Below are positions 54,192-63,769 of a DNA stretch of 64,000 nt, piece by piece. The DNA is from Microcaldota archaeon (GTDB lineage: Archaea > Micrarchaeota > Micrarchaeia > Micrarchaeales > CABMGC01), in NCBI GenBank assembly GCA_028867135.1, contig JAGWGW010000004.1, positions 1 to 64,000 on the forward strand, given 5' to 3'. Each line of letters begins with the position of its first letter. Within the stretch, counting starts at the first letter, position 1. A program made the position numbers and the translations under genes. A model generated the notes under the pieces. The model searched no databases, had not been told where the DNA came from, and saw only the letters and a list, made by a program, of their open reading frames with translations.

Positions 54192-56354
54192 ATGGCTAGC
54201 GAGATAGAGCTTACAGTCGCCGACGCTCTTGTGACCGATTCTGGAAGGTCCATTGCTAGGATAGACACCAAATCAAGGCAGGACCTAGACCTTCTCACGG
54301 GAGATATCGTAGAGCTGAAGCGCAAGGGCAAGTCCACAGCTGCTGTCGTATGGCAGGCGCATCCCAGCGACGAAGGACTGGGATTCATAAGAATTGACGG
54401 TTACCTGAGGCAGAACCTGGGGGTAGGGATAGGGGACAAGATATTCGTATCAAAGGCAACGATAAAGGATGCGGAAAAGGTCATCCTCGCGCCGCCTCCA
54501 GGCCAGAAGCCCCCCCTTTCACCTGACTTTGCAGAATACGCAAAGAGAAGGCTCGAGAACAGGCCTATCGTGAAGGGAGACTCGATACCAATACCAATGT
54601 TCGGGCTTATCTTTAACTTCCTGGTGATACAGGTTCTGCCTCACGGGATAACAAAGGTCACAAGGGATACGAAGGTCATAGTCAAGGAGGAGCCAGTATC
54701 AGAATCGCAGGTCAAGATCGCAGAAGTGCATTACGAAGATATAGGAGGGCTTGACGATGTCAAGCAGAAGATAAGGGAGATGGTGGAGCTGCCGATAAGG
54801 TATCCTGAGCTCTTCGAAAGATTGGGAATAGAACCACCCAAGGGGGTGCTTCTGTACGGCCCTCCAGGAACAGGAAAGACGCTGCTTGCGAAAGCGGTCG
54901 CAAACGAGAGCGATGTCAACTTCATATCAATCTCTGGCCCTGAGCTTGTCAGCAAGTTCGTCGGAGAGAGCGAGGAGAAGCTGAGGGAGATATTCAAGAG
55001 TGCGAACGAGAAGGCACCCACAATCCTATTCATGGATGAGATAGACGCGATAGCGCCAAAGAGGGAGGAATCGACGAACGAGGTTGAGAGGAGGATGGTA
55101 TCGCAGCTTCTTACGCTAATGGACGGAATGGCCCAGCGCGGCCAGGTCATAGTCCTCGCAGCCACGAACAGGCCTGATGCAATAGACCCCGCCTTGAGAA
55201 GGCCAGGAAGGTTCGACCGTGAGATAGAAATAGGCGTGCCGAACAGGGATGCGAGGAAGCAGATACTGCAGGTGCACACTAGGCACATGCCGATATCAAA
55301 GGATGTAAATGTAGACGAGCTTGCTAACATGACCCATGGGTACACGGGCGCCGACATCACGGCTCTTGTGAGAGAGGCCGCAATGTCAACCCTCAGAAGG
55401 TTCCTGCCTCAGATACTCGACAAGCAGACGATACCAAACGAGATCCTCGAGAAGCTTTACCTTACAAGGGACGATTTCATCTATGCTCTCAAGAGCATAC
55501 AGCCGAGCGCGCTACGTGAGGTCTTCATAGAGAGGCCCAACGTTCACTGGAACGACGTCGGAGGCCTTAACAAGGCCAAGGAGGACCTCAAGGAAGCAAT
55601 AGACATGCCGCTTAAGTACGCTGAAGACTTCGCTAAGATGGGGATAAGGCCGATAAAGGGCATACTGCTGGTAGGGCCTCCGGGAACAGGAAAGACGCTG
55701 CTCGCAAAGGCGATCGCCACTGAGCGCGAGACGAACTTCATAGCAATCAACGGGCCAGAGGTTCTCAACAAGTTCGTCGGAGAGAGCGAAAGGACCATTA
55801 GGGAGATATTCAGGAAGGCGAGGCTCGCTGCCCCGTGCATCATTTTCATAGACGAGATAGACTCGATAACCAATACTGTCGATTATCCTGGAGGAGAGGG
55901 AGGAGTGCCTGTAGCGGAGAGGGTGGTCGCAACGCTGCTCACCGAGATGGACGGGCTTGAGGAATCAAAGAACGTTTTCGTGCTTGCAGCGACCAACAGC
56001 CCCGAAAAGATAGAGCCTGCGCTGCTGAGGGCCGGTAGGTTCGACAAGATAATAGAGATCCCCATGCCCGACGGCGACGCGCGCCTCGAGATATTCAAGA
56101 TACACACGAAGAGGATGCCTCTTGACAAGGATGTAGACCTCGGCCAGCTTGCAGACGAGACCGAGAACTACACCAGCGCCGAGATAGAGAACATATGCCG
56201 TGAAGCTGGGATGAACGCGATAAGGAACAAGAAGGACATAGTCAACATGAAGGACTTCGACAAGGCGCTCAAGGAGATAAAGCCCTCCATACCAAAGGAG
56301 GTGAGCGAGAGGATAAAGAGGTTCAAGGATGAGCCCGAAAGCATGTACAGGTAG
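54192..56354 (+). CDS. cdc48: CDC48/p97-type AAA+ ATPase
   Basis: 720 aa. N-domain (LTVADALVTDSGRSIARID...GDIVELKRKGKSTAAVVW), then two AAA modules. D1: GPPGTGKTLLAKAVANE, ILFMDEIDAIAPKRE, LRRPGRFDREIEIG. D2: GPPGTGKTLLAKAIATE, IIFIDEIDSITN, LLRAGRFDKIIEIP. Both pore and arginine-finger regions look intact. It unfolds protein substrates. No recognised C-terminal HbYX tail (ends DEPESMYR). Confidence 0.96.
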   Translation: MASEIELTVADALVTDSGRSIARIDTKSRQDLDLLTGDIVELKRKGKSTAAVVWQAHPSDEGLGFIRIDGYLRQNLGVGIGDKIFVSKATIKDAEKVILAPPPGQKPPLSPDFAEYAKRRLENRPIVKGDSIPIPMFGLIFNFLVIQVLPHGITKVTRDTKVIVKEEPVSESQVKIAEVHYEDIGGLDDVKQKIREMVELPIRYPELFERLGIEPPKGVLLYGPPGTGKTLLAKAVANESDVNFISISGPELVSKFVGESEEKLREIFKSANEKAPTILFMDEIDAIAPKREESTNEVERRMVSQLLTLMDGMAQRGQVIVLAATNRPDAIDPALRRPGRFDREIEIGVPNRDARKQILQVHTRHMPISKDVNVDELANMTHGYTGADITALVREAAMSTLRRFLPQILDKQTIPNEILEKLYLTRDDFIYALKSIQPSALREVFIERPNVHWNDVGGLNKAKEDLKEAIDMPLKYAEDFAKMGIRPIKGILLVGPPGTGKTLLAKAIATERETNFIAINGPEVLNKFVGESERTIREIFRKARLAAPCIIFIDEIDSITNTVDYPGGEGGVPVAERVVATLLTEMDGLEESKNVFVLAATNSPEKIEPALLRAGRFDKIIEIPMPDGDARLEIFKIHTKRMPLDKDVDLGQLADETENYTSAEIENICREAGMNAIRNKKDIVNMKDFDKALKEIKPSIPKEVSERIKRFKDEPESMYR

Positions 56355-56373
56355 TTTGCACTAACGTGATTTG

Positions 56374-56763
56374 ATGAAGATAGTATACTCTGACAAGAAA
56401 AGCGGCAAGACAGCACAGCAGGAGGTAAGCAAGGAGAGCGAAGGAACGCTTATCGGAAAGAAGATGGGCGAGGTGATAGACGGCTTCGCAATAGGGCTTG
56501 AAGGGTTCAAGCTTCAGATAACAGGGCTGAGCGACAACACAGGGGCGCCATCGAGACCCGAGATAGAAGGCACGAGGAAGGCAAGGCCTTTGCTGAGCTC
56601 GGGTCCTGGAATAAGGAAGAGCAAATCAGGGTTCAGGACCAGGAGAATGCTAAGGGGAAACACGATAAGCGCAGATACCGTGCAGATAAACACCGTCATA
56701 ACCGAATACGGCCAGAAACCTTTGGAGGAGCTGTTCAAGCCTAAGGCGAAGGCTGAGCAATGA
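56374..56763 (+). CDS. rps6e: Ribosomal protein eS6
   Basis: 129 aa from the ATG at 56374. MKIVYSDKKSGKTAQQEV, GKKMGEVIDGFAIGLEGFKLQITGLSDNTGAPSRPEIEGTRKARPLLSSGPGIR is the eS6 core, and GFRTRRMLRGNTISADTVQINTVI follows. Short archaeal form without the eukaryotic kinase tail. Located between cdc48 (19 bp) and aIF2-gamma (4-bp overlap). Confidence 0.95.
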   Translation: MKIVYSDKKSGKTAQQEVSKESEGTLIGKKMGEVIDGFAIGLEGFKLQITGLSDNTGAPSRPEIEGTRKARPLLSSGPGIRKSKSGFRTRRMLRGNTISADTVQINTVITEYGQKPLEELFKPKAKAEQ

Positions 56764-57974
56764 TGAAGATGCTTAAGCAGAGCGAGCTCAACATAGGCAC
56801 GTTGGGCCATGTGGACCACGGGAAGACCACCCTTACATCAGCATTGACGCACACGTGGACCGATGTCCACAGCGAATCGGTCAAGAGGAGCATGACGATA
56901 AAGCTCGGATATGCCGATGCCGTCATAATGAGGTGCGAGGGAAAGGAGGGCGTCACATACACGACGGGCGCGTGCCCCGAAGGCGCCGAGTCAAGGGAGG
57001 TCAGGAGGATATCCCTGCTGGACTCGCCTGGGCACGAAACGCTCATGGCGACAGCCATCGCAGGCTCCAGCATAATCGACGCTGCGCTGTTCGTCATTTC
57101 GTCCACAGAAGCGGTCCCGATGCCGCAGACAAAGGAGCACCTGATGGTCATAAGCGCGCTCGGGATAAAGAACGTCATAATAGTCCAGACAAAGATAGAT
57201 ATAGTCGGGAAGGAGAAGGCAAGGGCTAACTACAAGCAGATAAAGCAGTTCGTGAAAGGCAGCTCCATAGAGAATGCCCCCGTTGTTCCCGTCATGGCGA
57301 ACAAGAACGTGAACGTCGACATACTTCTTGAGGAGATAGCGAATATGAAGCTTCCGGAGAGGGACACGGCATCAGATCCCGTGATGTACGTCGCGAGATC
57401 CTTTGACGTCAACAGGCCCGGGACCCCCATTAAGGACATCTCAGGAGGTGTGATCGGCGGCTCCATAATAAGGGGCAAGTTCAGGATAGGGGACGAGATA
57501 GAGATAAGACCCGGGATAAACACGGCCAAGGACAAGACCAAGAAGGAGTCGTACATGCCTATAATAACCAAGATAGAGTCGCTTTCGGCGGGCAAGGAGC
57601 ACCTTGATGAGGCCATAGCGGGAGGGCTCATAGCCATAGGAACGGATCTTGACCCGTCGCTTACAAAGGCGGACGGTCTTGTAGGCCAGATAGTGGGTCA
57701 TACGGGCAAGCTTCCCGAATCGTACAACGAGATAACGCTCGATTATACCTCGCTCAACAGGGATGACATACCGAAACAGGGATTCCGGGAGAACGAGCCT
57801 GTGCTTCTGGGAATAGGCACCGGAACAGCTGTTGGATACGTCAAGAGAGCGAGAAGGAACAAGCTCGAGATGGAGCTGAAGCATATGATATGCATAGACA
57901 GGAAGTCGAAGATATCAATCCTCAGGAACTTCGCCCAGAGATGGAGGCTCTCCGGCTACGGAACGCTGGTCTGA
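56760..57974 (+). CDS. Translation initiation factor aIF2 gamma subunit
   Basis: 404 aa. G1 LGHVDHGKTTLTSAL, G3 LLDSPGHETLMAT and the beta-barrel domains (PGTPIKDISGGVIGGSIIRGKFRIGDEIEIRPG, GLVGQIVGHTGKLP). It carries Met-tRNAi to the small subunit. Two oddities: the zinc-knuckle region has only two Cys (MRCEG, ACPEG) instead of the usual four, and G4 reads QTKID rather than NKxD. The start overlaps eS6 (ATGA). The last 90 bp are copied at 53.1 kb. Confidence 0.94.
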   Translation: MMKMLKQSELNIGTLGHVDHGKTTLTSALTHTWTDVHSESVKRSMTIKLGYADAVIMRCEGKEGVTYTTGACPEGAESREVRRISLLDSPGHETLMATAIAGSSIIDAALFVISSTEAVPMPQTKEHLMVISALGIKNVIIVQTKIDIVGKEKARANYKQIKQFVKGSSIENAPVVPVMANKNVNVDILLEEIANMKLPERDTASDPVMYVARSFDVNRPGTPIKDISGGVIGGSIIRGKFRIGDEIEIRPGINTAKDKTKKESYMPIITKIESLSAGKEHLDEAIAGGLIAIGTDLDPSLTKADGLVGQIVGHTGKLPESYNEITLDYTSLNRDDIPKQGFRENEPVLLGIGTGTAVGYVKRARRNKLEMELKHMICIDRKSKISILRNFAQRWRLSGYGTLV

Positions 57975-59030
57975 TCACTTCTGCTCCTTTGCAATAGCCA
58001 TGCTGTCTGTTGTCCACCTCACTATGTTGTACTCCTTCTTCGTATCTATGGCCCTCAGCGGAAGCCTCCCAAGCAGAACCTTCTCCAGCGTGCCGTATGA
58101 TACTTTTGGCTTCTGGTCAACCATGGTCTTCTTGTAGTTTCCTATCCCATACCTGCGCGCAGCCTTCTCATCGTCGAACATACCCATTGCGAAGAAATCT
58201 GCGCTTCCTATCAGCTGGCAGCAGAACGGGTACCTGCTGATCATTGAGTACTCGTCGTCTGACATCAGGTTCTTCCTGCTCTGCACAGCGTTCGCCTCAA
58301 ACTTCCCAGATATCGTGTAGCTGCCGAAGTAGACGAGTATTGAGGTAGAATCAGGCTTGTCCATGAGTATTGTGAACCTCTTTATGTATCCGGTGTCCTG
58401 CAGCTTCTTGAAGTTGTACGCAACGGTATTGAAGTGCATCTCCAACACTTTGGATATGCCGTTAAAGGATATCCTTGCATTTGAGTTCAGCACTTTTGCT
58501 ATGCCCTTATACTTGTCCGGTATCGACGTCTTGTCTAGCAGCTCGCCGCGCAGCGGGAAGAAGCCGAGCTGCCTGTGCGCTATCTCCGAGGACCTCCATT
58601 TGACGCCATAATCGGATAGCAGCTGCTGCATGCCCTTGTCCCAATGGACATAATCCTGCCTTGAAGGCGCGTTCGCATATATCATCATGTCATAGTCGCC
58701 CTTCACAGAGGCGGCGAACTGCGGTATGTAAGATGCCTTCAACAGTTCAGCGACGTGGCTCCAGTCTGGGACCTTGCTGAAGCTCACCCTTATGAGATGA
58801 GGATTGAATAAACCCAGCTTCTCCTCATTGAACTCCAGCGCGTACGAGATTCCAATCTCCTTCTCAAGCCTCCTTATCCTCTCCACAACTGACTTTCTTG
58901 AGATCTTCAATGCAAGCGACATGCTTGATACGGACGCGCGAGAGTTCTCGGACAGCATCCTCAGTATCCTCCTGGTGACAAGGTTGTACCTGTCATTGAA
59001 GCTGCTCTTGAAATCGTACTTGATGTCCAT
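57975..59030 (-). CDS. Lrp-like regulator with two HTH modules
   Basis: 351 aa. First HTH: VTRRILRMLSENSRASVSSMSLALKISRKSVVERIRRLEKEIGI; second: YKGIAKVLNSNARISFNGISKVLEMHFNTVAYNFKKLQDTGYI. Between and after them are RAM-like alpha/beta stretches (HLIRVSFSKVPDW...QFAASVKGDYDMMIYA; TSILVYFGSYTI). So it looks like two fused AsnC-type units. It starts right where the convergent aIF2-gamma gene ends. Confidence 0.75.
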   Translation of the reverse strand: MDIKYDFKSSFNDRYNLVTRRILRMLSENSRASVSSMSLALKISRKSVVERIRRLEKEIGISYALEFNEEKLGLFNPHLIRVSFSKVPDWSHVAELLKASYIPQFAASVKGDYDMMIYANAPSRQDYVHWDKGMQQLLSDYGVKWRSSEIAHRQLGFFPLRGELLDKTSIPDKYKGIAKVLNSNARISFNGISKVLEMHFNTVAYNFKKLQDTGYIKRFTILMDKPDSTSILVYFGSYTISGKFEANAVQSRKNLMSDDEYSMISRYPFCCQLIGSADFFAMGMFDDEKAARRYGIGNYKKTMVDQKPKVSYGTLEKVLLGRLPLRAIDTKKEYNIVRWTTDSMAIAKEQK

Positions 59031-59094
59031 ACACGAATATCTGCAGCTCCACCTTTATTAGCCTTTTCCCATTTTAACAAAAAAAGGCACAAAA

Positions 59095-60375
59095 TTGTCA
59101 TTTTTGGATGTGTTTAAAAGCGCCCTTCGCGATTTAGAATCGGTTGACATGCAGATAAAGAGCAGGGCTTATGCTTTCGTAATAACATCCCTATTCACCG
59201 GATCGCTATTGCCGATAATGCTGTTCTTCTCGAGCAGCGTCGACATCTTTGAGTTCTTCATGGTCACTTATCTTATAGCGATAGCCTTCGCCATGGCCCT
59301 TGTGGTAAAGACGAAGAAGATGGATACGGTCGTATCATACCTTAAGGACTGGAAGAAGCTTGGGACGATAGCGCTTATAGGTCTGCTGAGCTACATACCG
59401 ATTGAGTACGCGATAGCCTATGCAGAGCACTTCGTTAGTGCATCGCTTGCAACAGTGGTATTCAGGACAAACCCGTTGCTTATGCTGCTGCTCCTGCCCG
59501 TGGTGCTCAGGGAGAGGCTGACAAAGTACCAGATAGGCGCGCTATTGCTCGCGTTTGCAGGACTTTACATAGCCGTTACTGGAGGCGACCTCTTCGGCCT
59601 GTGGGGCAATGCGGACATATACATAGTCCTGTTCCTTATAGCAGCTGCGCTAGCGTACGCGTTCTCTAGCGTGCTGATGAAGAAGCATGTTTTCGACATT
59701 GACGCATCGATACTCCTGTTCAACGTCACTATGTTTGCTTTCTCCGCAATCATGTTCCTAGCTACCGGAGTGCATTTCTCGAGCATAAGCCCTCTTGTGC
59801 TGCTTGCGATGTTCTATGTCGGGGTTGCAAACAACATAGTCGGCTTCTATACCTACTTCTACGGCTTCAGGATACTCAAGGCAACCGTCGTGACCAACAT
59901 ATTCTTCCTGTCGCCGTTCATGACGATACTGTTCGCGCACATCATACTTGGCGAGACGATACACCTGTACTACATAGCCATAGCTGTGCTTGTATCGATA
60001 GGCATGATGATACAGAGGCTGGACAAGCACGGCGGCACGTACCACTCATCTTCATCCAACAGGTTCACGATATTCGATGTCACCGGAGCTTTCGCAAACA
60101 CCGGCGAGCTGGCCATAAACAGGGCCATAGACAACGGCGGAAGGGTCTTCGCCGTGAAGCTCGAGGGCAGGCACAGGCAGAAGCTCGACGAGTTGCTCAG
60201 AGAAGGCAACCATGCTAACGTATACATGGGGGACAACCCGCAGATATCCGGAGAGTCGACATTCTGCAAGGACATCATGGGCGTCAAGGATGATGACCAT
60301 GTGGTGCTCAGGGTTGGGGACACAAAATCCAACGAGGAGTTCTTCTCAGACCTAAGCTCAAGGATAGAGTACTGA
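59095..60375 (+). CDS. EamA/DMT-type membrane transporter with extra C-terminal domain
   Basis: 426 aa. About ten membrane helices in two EamA halves (YIPIEYAIAYAEHFVSASLATVVFRTNPLLMLLLLPVVLRERLT and NNIVGFYTYFYGFRILKATVVTNIFFLSPFMTILFAHIILGETI are typical pseudo-repeat ends). Residues about 340-426 form a soluble alpha/beta domain (FTIFDVTGAFANTGE, RVFAVKLEGRHRQKL) not usual in EamA proteins. TTG start at 59095; an ATG at 59149 is possible. Substrate unknown. Confidence 0.75.
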   Translation: MSFLDVFKSALRDLESVDMQIKSRAYAFVITSLFTGSLLPIMLFFSSSVDIFEFFMVTYLIAIAFAMALVVKTKKMDTVVSYLKDWKKLGTIALIGLLSYIPIEYAIAYAEHFVSASLATVVFRTNPLLMLLLLPVVLRERLTKYQIGALLLAFAGLYIAVTGGDLFGLWGNADIYIVLFLIAAALAYAFSSVLMKKHVFDIDASILLFNVTMFAFSAIMFLATGVHFSSISPLVLLAMFYVGVANNIVGFYTYFYGFRILKATVVTNIFFLSPFMTILFAHIILGETIHLYYIAIAVLVSIGMMIQRLDKHGGTYHSSSSNRFTIFDVTGAFANTGELAINRAIDNGGRVFAVKLEGRHRQKLDELLREGNHANVYMGDNPQISGESTFCKDIMGVKDDDHVVLRVGDTKSNEEFFSDLSSRIEY

Positions 60376-61353
60376 TCAGTCGTATATCTCATTTATAGTG
60401 CTCTGGATAAGGTCAGCAACCTTCTCCCTGTCTATCTTCTTCCTGAAGCCGTTGTGCTCCTTGAGGCTGAAGTAGAATCCTGCTGCCTTTGGATGGCCTC
60501 CTCCACCCAGCTTCCTCGCAAGCTCCGAGTAATCCCCCTTCAGTGCACGCAGGTGCCCTGTCCCTGTCCTCAGGTTTATGTACATCCCTATGTTCTTGTT
60601 GCTCCTCTCTATTATCCTCATGCATGCGTCAGTCGTCTGCACGTCATTCGAGAAGCCCAGCGCGAAATCCCTCCTTATGTAGAGTTCCTTGAGCATGTCA
60701 TTCGTCCTTTTCTTGTTCAGCATGTCAAATCTTCTTGCATCGCTCTCTATCCTTTTGTCTGTGAACTTGGAGCTGCTTATCACATCGACTATGTGCCTGA
60801 GCATCCTATTCGTATACGACCTTGGGCCCTTCATCTCGTACGACGCGATGCTCAGCGCATACGTGCCTATGAGCCTCCTAGTCTTGACATCCTTTGGCTT
60901 CAGGTTGAAATCCGAGTAATGCACCAGCCCTACGAACCTGTCAAGGAACCAGTTCCTCAATCCAAGCTCCTTGTATGCTATCTCTGTTGCGCAGTAGTCC
61001 TTGTTCTCCCCAACTATAGCTACATCGCACCTGCCCGCCAGCTTCCTTATCGACTCCTTGGTCCACGGATGGTGGTCGAACCATATGACGGTTCCGTTAC
61101 TTCTCTTGACGCTGTTGATGATCCTGAGAAAATTGCCGATTATCCTCTCATTGACGCCAAGGTCTGCAAGGAAGAGCGTCATGCCCTGCGCATGCCTCTT
61201 CTTCATCTCCTTCTCAACGTACTCGACGCTTTCCTTCGAGTAATTGGTGAAGAGCATGTTCTTCGACGGCACTCCGTACTTGGCCCCTATCAGGGCGGCG
61301 CTTCCTACACCGTCTATATCGCTGGAATGCGATATGACGAATACATTTTGCAT
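60376..61353 (-). CDS. DHH-family phosphoesterase
   Basis: 325 aa from the ATG at 61353; a TATA box gctttatattc about 25 bp upstream supports it over the TTG in the ORF track. HSSDIDGVGSAALIG (DxDG metal site), LFLADLGVNE, FDHHP (DHH motif), and DHHA1-like C-terminus LARKLGGGGHPKAAGFYF. Like NrnA/RecJ-type enzymes it may cleave short oligonucleotides, pAp or polyphosphate. Confidence 0.88.
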   Translation of the reverse strand: MQNVFVISHSSDIDGVGSAALIGAKYGVPSKNMLFTNYSKESVEYVEKEMKKRHAQGMTLFLADLGVNERIIGNFLRIINSVKRSNGTVIWFDHHPWTKESIRKLAGRCDVAIVGENKDYCATEIAYKELGLRNWFLDRFVGLVHYSDFNLKPKDVKTRRLIGTYALSIASYEMKGPRSYTNRMLRHIVDVISSSKFTDKRIESDARRFDMLNKKRTNDMLKELYIRRDFALGFSNDVQTTDACMRIIERSNKNIGMYINLRTGTGHLRALKGDYSELARKLGGGGHPKAAGFYFSLKEHNGFRKKIDREKVADLIQSTINEIYD

Positions 61354-61419
61354 TAGACTATCTCTCAATACCGAATATAAAGCTTATCTCAGCAGGAAGC
61401 GGGCTAAAATTTATAAAAG

Positions 61420-61438
61420 GGCGACGAAGTTCGCCCGC
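61420..61438. repeat. Short hairpin between divergent genes
   Basis: GGGCGA-cgaagt-TCGCCC forms a 6-bp stem. It lies between a TATA-like aatttataaaa (about 61408-61418) and cttatatatt (about 61443-61452), the probable promoter of the following genes. Possible operator or leader structure. Confidence 0.35.
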
Positions 61439-61578
61439 ATGCCTTATATATTGGCTCGATTTAATCATCATACAGTGATTATGGTGAACAGAAGGGCGAT
61501 TCTTGGCCAACACGAGATGGGAAGGCTAGAGTTAGCGCTTCCCAGGTCCAAGAAGAGCAGCTTGCAGGGCTAAGCGCA

Positions 61579-61818
61579 TTGATAGCCAAGGCAATCACCA
61601 AAAACCAACTGCTCATCCTTTCCGAGGCTGCAAATAACCCATATCCCATAACGACCCTCCTGCGCAATTTGTCAAGAAGGGAGAGGATATCCATTTCCAC
61701 CCTCAAAAGCAGCGCAAGGAGCCTGAAGGAACTTGGAATGATCGCCTTTGGGAACTCGGAAACCGCAAGGCTTACCTCCGCAGGAAAACTGCTTATTCAA
61801 ATAGTAGCGATTAGGTGA
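61579..61818 (+). CDS. Winged-helix protein, possibly frameshifted at its 5' end
   Basis: 79 aa by ORF track (TTG start). AITKNQLLILSEAANNPYPITTLLRNLSRRERISISTLKSSARSLKELGMIAFG...ARLTSAGKLLI is a wHTH pattern. The same frame is open upstream to 61465 (reading VQEEQLAGLSALIAK) but has no start codon. The likely mRNA start, given a TATA box near 61446, is at ATG 61481, which lies in another frame and ends at 61573. So either a TTG start, a frameshift, or a sequence error. 4 bp before the GNAT gene. Confidence 0.55.
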   Translation: MIAKAITKNQLLILSEAANNPYPITTLLRNLSRRERISISTLKSSARSLKELGMIAFGNSETARLTSAGKLLIQIVAIR

Positions 61819-61822
61819 CACG

Positions 61823-62566
61823 ATGCAAAACGAGATAAGGATAAGGAACAATGTGGTTGTAAGGCCGTGCTCAGATAAGGAGCTTACAGCGATGAAAAGG
61901 GGCGTGTCGGGCCTCTACATCCGCGTATTCTCTGACGAGCCGTGGTACGAAAGATACCTTGTAAAGATGAACGGAAGCTGGAGACGTATGGGAAAGCCGG
62001 ACGAATTGCTGTTAATGGACAGGATGCTGGCTGAGGGCAAGCTTAGCAAGAGGGACATCAAGCCATTCTATACCAGAGAGGTGATAGCCGAAGCGATAAC
62101 CAGAGCATCCCAGTCTGGCGGCTTTGCCTCAACGATAGCTGTGGACACGCAGGAAGGTAGGGTAATCGGCGTGTCATGGGGCATGTCCGCAATGCAGATT
62201 CCCGTAGACGAGAAAGCTGCAAATGCGGAACAGATAATATGCAGCAACGGCCTTCCTCCAGAGAAGACCTTCTATTTCGATGAAACTTTCGTCGACATGA
62301 AGTACAGGGGGATTGGCGTAGGGAAAGGCCTGATAGGAATGAGGGGATCCATTATTGCAGCTTCAGGGTTCGAATATGCTATCGTGAGGACCATAAACTC
62401 GGTCCAGGTCAGCAATCTACTCGGGGTCTTCGGCGATGCGAATGTAACCGCTGTATACAGTAACCCCAATGACATGCAGCCAGACAGGAAATACTACCTT
62501 ATAGACCTGATGAAGGCGAAAAGGGCCAAAGAGAACTTTATCGAGGATTCGGCAAATAAGATTTAA
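61823..62566 (+). CDS. GNAT-family acetyltransferase-like protein
   Basis: 247 aa. FDETFVDMKYRGIGVGKGLIGMRGSIIAASGFEYAIVRTINSVQVSNLLG gives motif A (R-G-x-G-x-G) and the following helix, the GNAT acetyl-CoA fold. Upstream, STIAVDTQEGRVIGVSWGM is the preceding strand. A GGTG ribosome binding site overlaps the end of the wHTH gene. Substrate unknown. Confidence 0.75.
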   Translation: MQNEIRIRNNVVVRPCSDKELTAMKRGVSGLYIRVFSDEPWYERYLVKMNGSWRRMGKPDELLLMDRMLAEGKLSKRDIKPFYTREVIAEAITRASQSGGFASTIAVDTQEGRVIGVSWGMSAMQIPVDEKAANAEQIICSNGLPPEKTFYFDETFVDMKYRGIGVGKGLIGMRGSIIAASGFEYAIVRTINSVQVSNLLGVFGDANVTAVYSNPNDMQPDRKYYLIDLMKAKRAKENFIEDSANKI

Positions 62567-62596
62567 AGGTTATTATGCGCAATATATCTGATTCCT

Positions 62597-63703
62597 ATGA
62601 AAACAGATGCGGTGAGCATTACTAGGGACCTTGTCAGCATAAACTCCGACCCGCACGAATCCGGAGAGAAAGAGGTTGCGAAGTACATAAATGGCTATCT
62701 CGAGAACCTCGGCATAAGCTCAAAGATAATCGAGTTTGAGAAGAACAGGTGCAATGTTACCGCCTCTTTCGGCCATGGCGAAGGGCTCATGCTCAACGGG
62801 CACATGGACACGGTTCCTCTCGGAGATGCAACAAAATGGAAGTACGGGTTCGAGGGCACTGTTGTCAATGGCAAGGTCTACGGGAGAGGAGCATCGGACA
62901 TGAAGGGAGGCATTGCGACAATCCTGGCCGCATTGCCAAGCATAAAGACGAATGGACTGAAGAGAAGGCTGCTGCTGACTTTTGTGGCCGACGAAGAGGG
63001 TATGCTGAAGGGATCAACATGGCTGCTCAAGAACGAGAGGACGCTGTTCAAGGATGTGAAATACGGGATAGTGGCCGAGCCCACAGATCTCAAGATACAG
63101 ATCGCCCAGAAAGGGGTGATGGAGATGAGGATAGTAGTCAACGGCAAGAGCGCACACTCTTCAAGGCCATGGCTGGGCGTGAATGCGATAGACGGGATGG
63201 CGAAGGTAATAGCAGCGCTGGATGGCTTGTCAAGGAACATGAAGGTCAATGACCCGCTCCTCGGAAAAGGCACGATAAACGTGGGCGAGATTCGCGGAGG
63301 AACCGCTTCAAACGTCGTACCAGACTTCTGCGAGATACTTGTCAACAGGAGGCTGGTCAACGGAGAGAGTCCCGGGTCTGCGCTATCGGAAATCGACAAG
63401 AAGGTCAAGAACCTCAAGTTAAGCTACGGCATCGAGACCCTCCATTCGCAGTTGCCATACAGCATGAGACAGGACTCGTACATAATCAAGATGCTCAAGT
63501 CCATGGTTCAGGACGAGCTGACCATTGCAAACGGCTATACCGAGGCCGAGCTTTACAATCGCATGGCGGGAATAGACTGCGCGGTCTTCGGCCCAGGAAC
63601 GAAGAAGAACATACACGCGCCGAACGAATACATAAGCGTAAGTAACCTGACGAGGGGAACGAAATACTTCTCTGAAATAATGGGCAGATGGCTAAGCCAT
63701 TAG
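62597..63703 (+). CDS. M20-family deacylase (DapE/ArgE/LysK-like)
   Basis: 368 aa. Zinc ligands and catalytic residues: LNGHMDTVPLGD, VYGRGASDMKGG, TFVADEEGMLKG, VAEPTDLK, and the last His in KNIHAPNEYIS. The dimerisation domain has NGKSAHSSRPWLGVNAIDGM. Such enzymes remove acyl groups from amino acids (for example succinyl-diaminopimelate, acetyl-ornithine or acetyl-lysine). Specific substrate unknown. A leader of about 30 nt follows the GNAT gene. Confidence 0.88.
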   Translation: MKTDAVSITRDLVSINSDPHESGEKEVAKYINGYLENLGISSKIIEFEKNRCNVTASFGHGEGLMLNGHMDTVPLGDATKWKYGFEGTVVNGKVYGRGASDMKGGIATILAALPSIKTNGLKRRLLLTFVADEEGMLKGSTWLLKNERTLFKDVKYGIVAEPTDLKIQIAQKGVMEMRIVVNGKSAHSSRPWLGVNAIDGMAKVIAALDGLSRNMKVNDPLLGKGTINVGEIRGGTASNVVPDFCEILVNRRLVNGESPGSALSEIDKKVKNLKLSYGIETLHSQLPYSMRQDSYIIKMLKSMVQDELTIANGYTEAELYNRMAGIDCAVFGPGTKKNIHAPNEYISVSNLTRGTKYFSEIMGRWLSH

Positions 63704-63769
63704 GGCGCTGGCCAAGGCTGGGAGTATAATCCTGGCAAGAGGAAAAGAAAGAAGCTTATTAATCATAAA

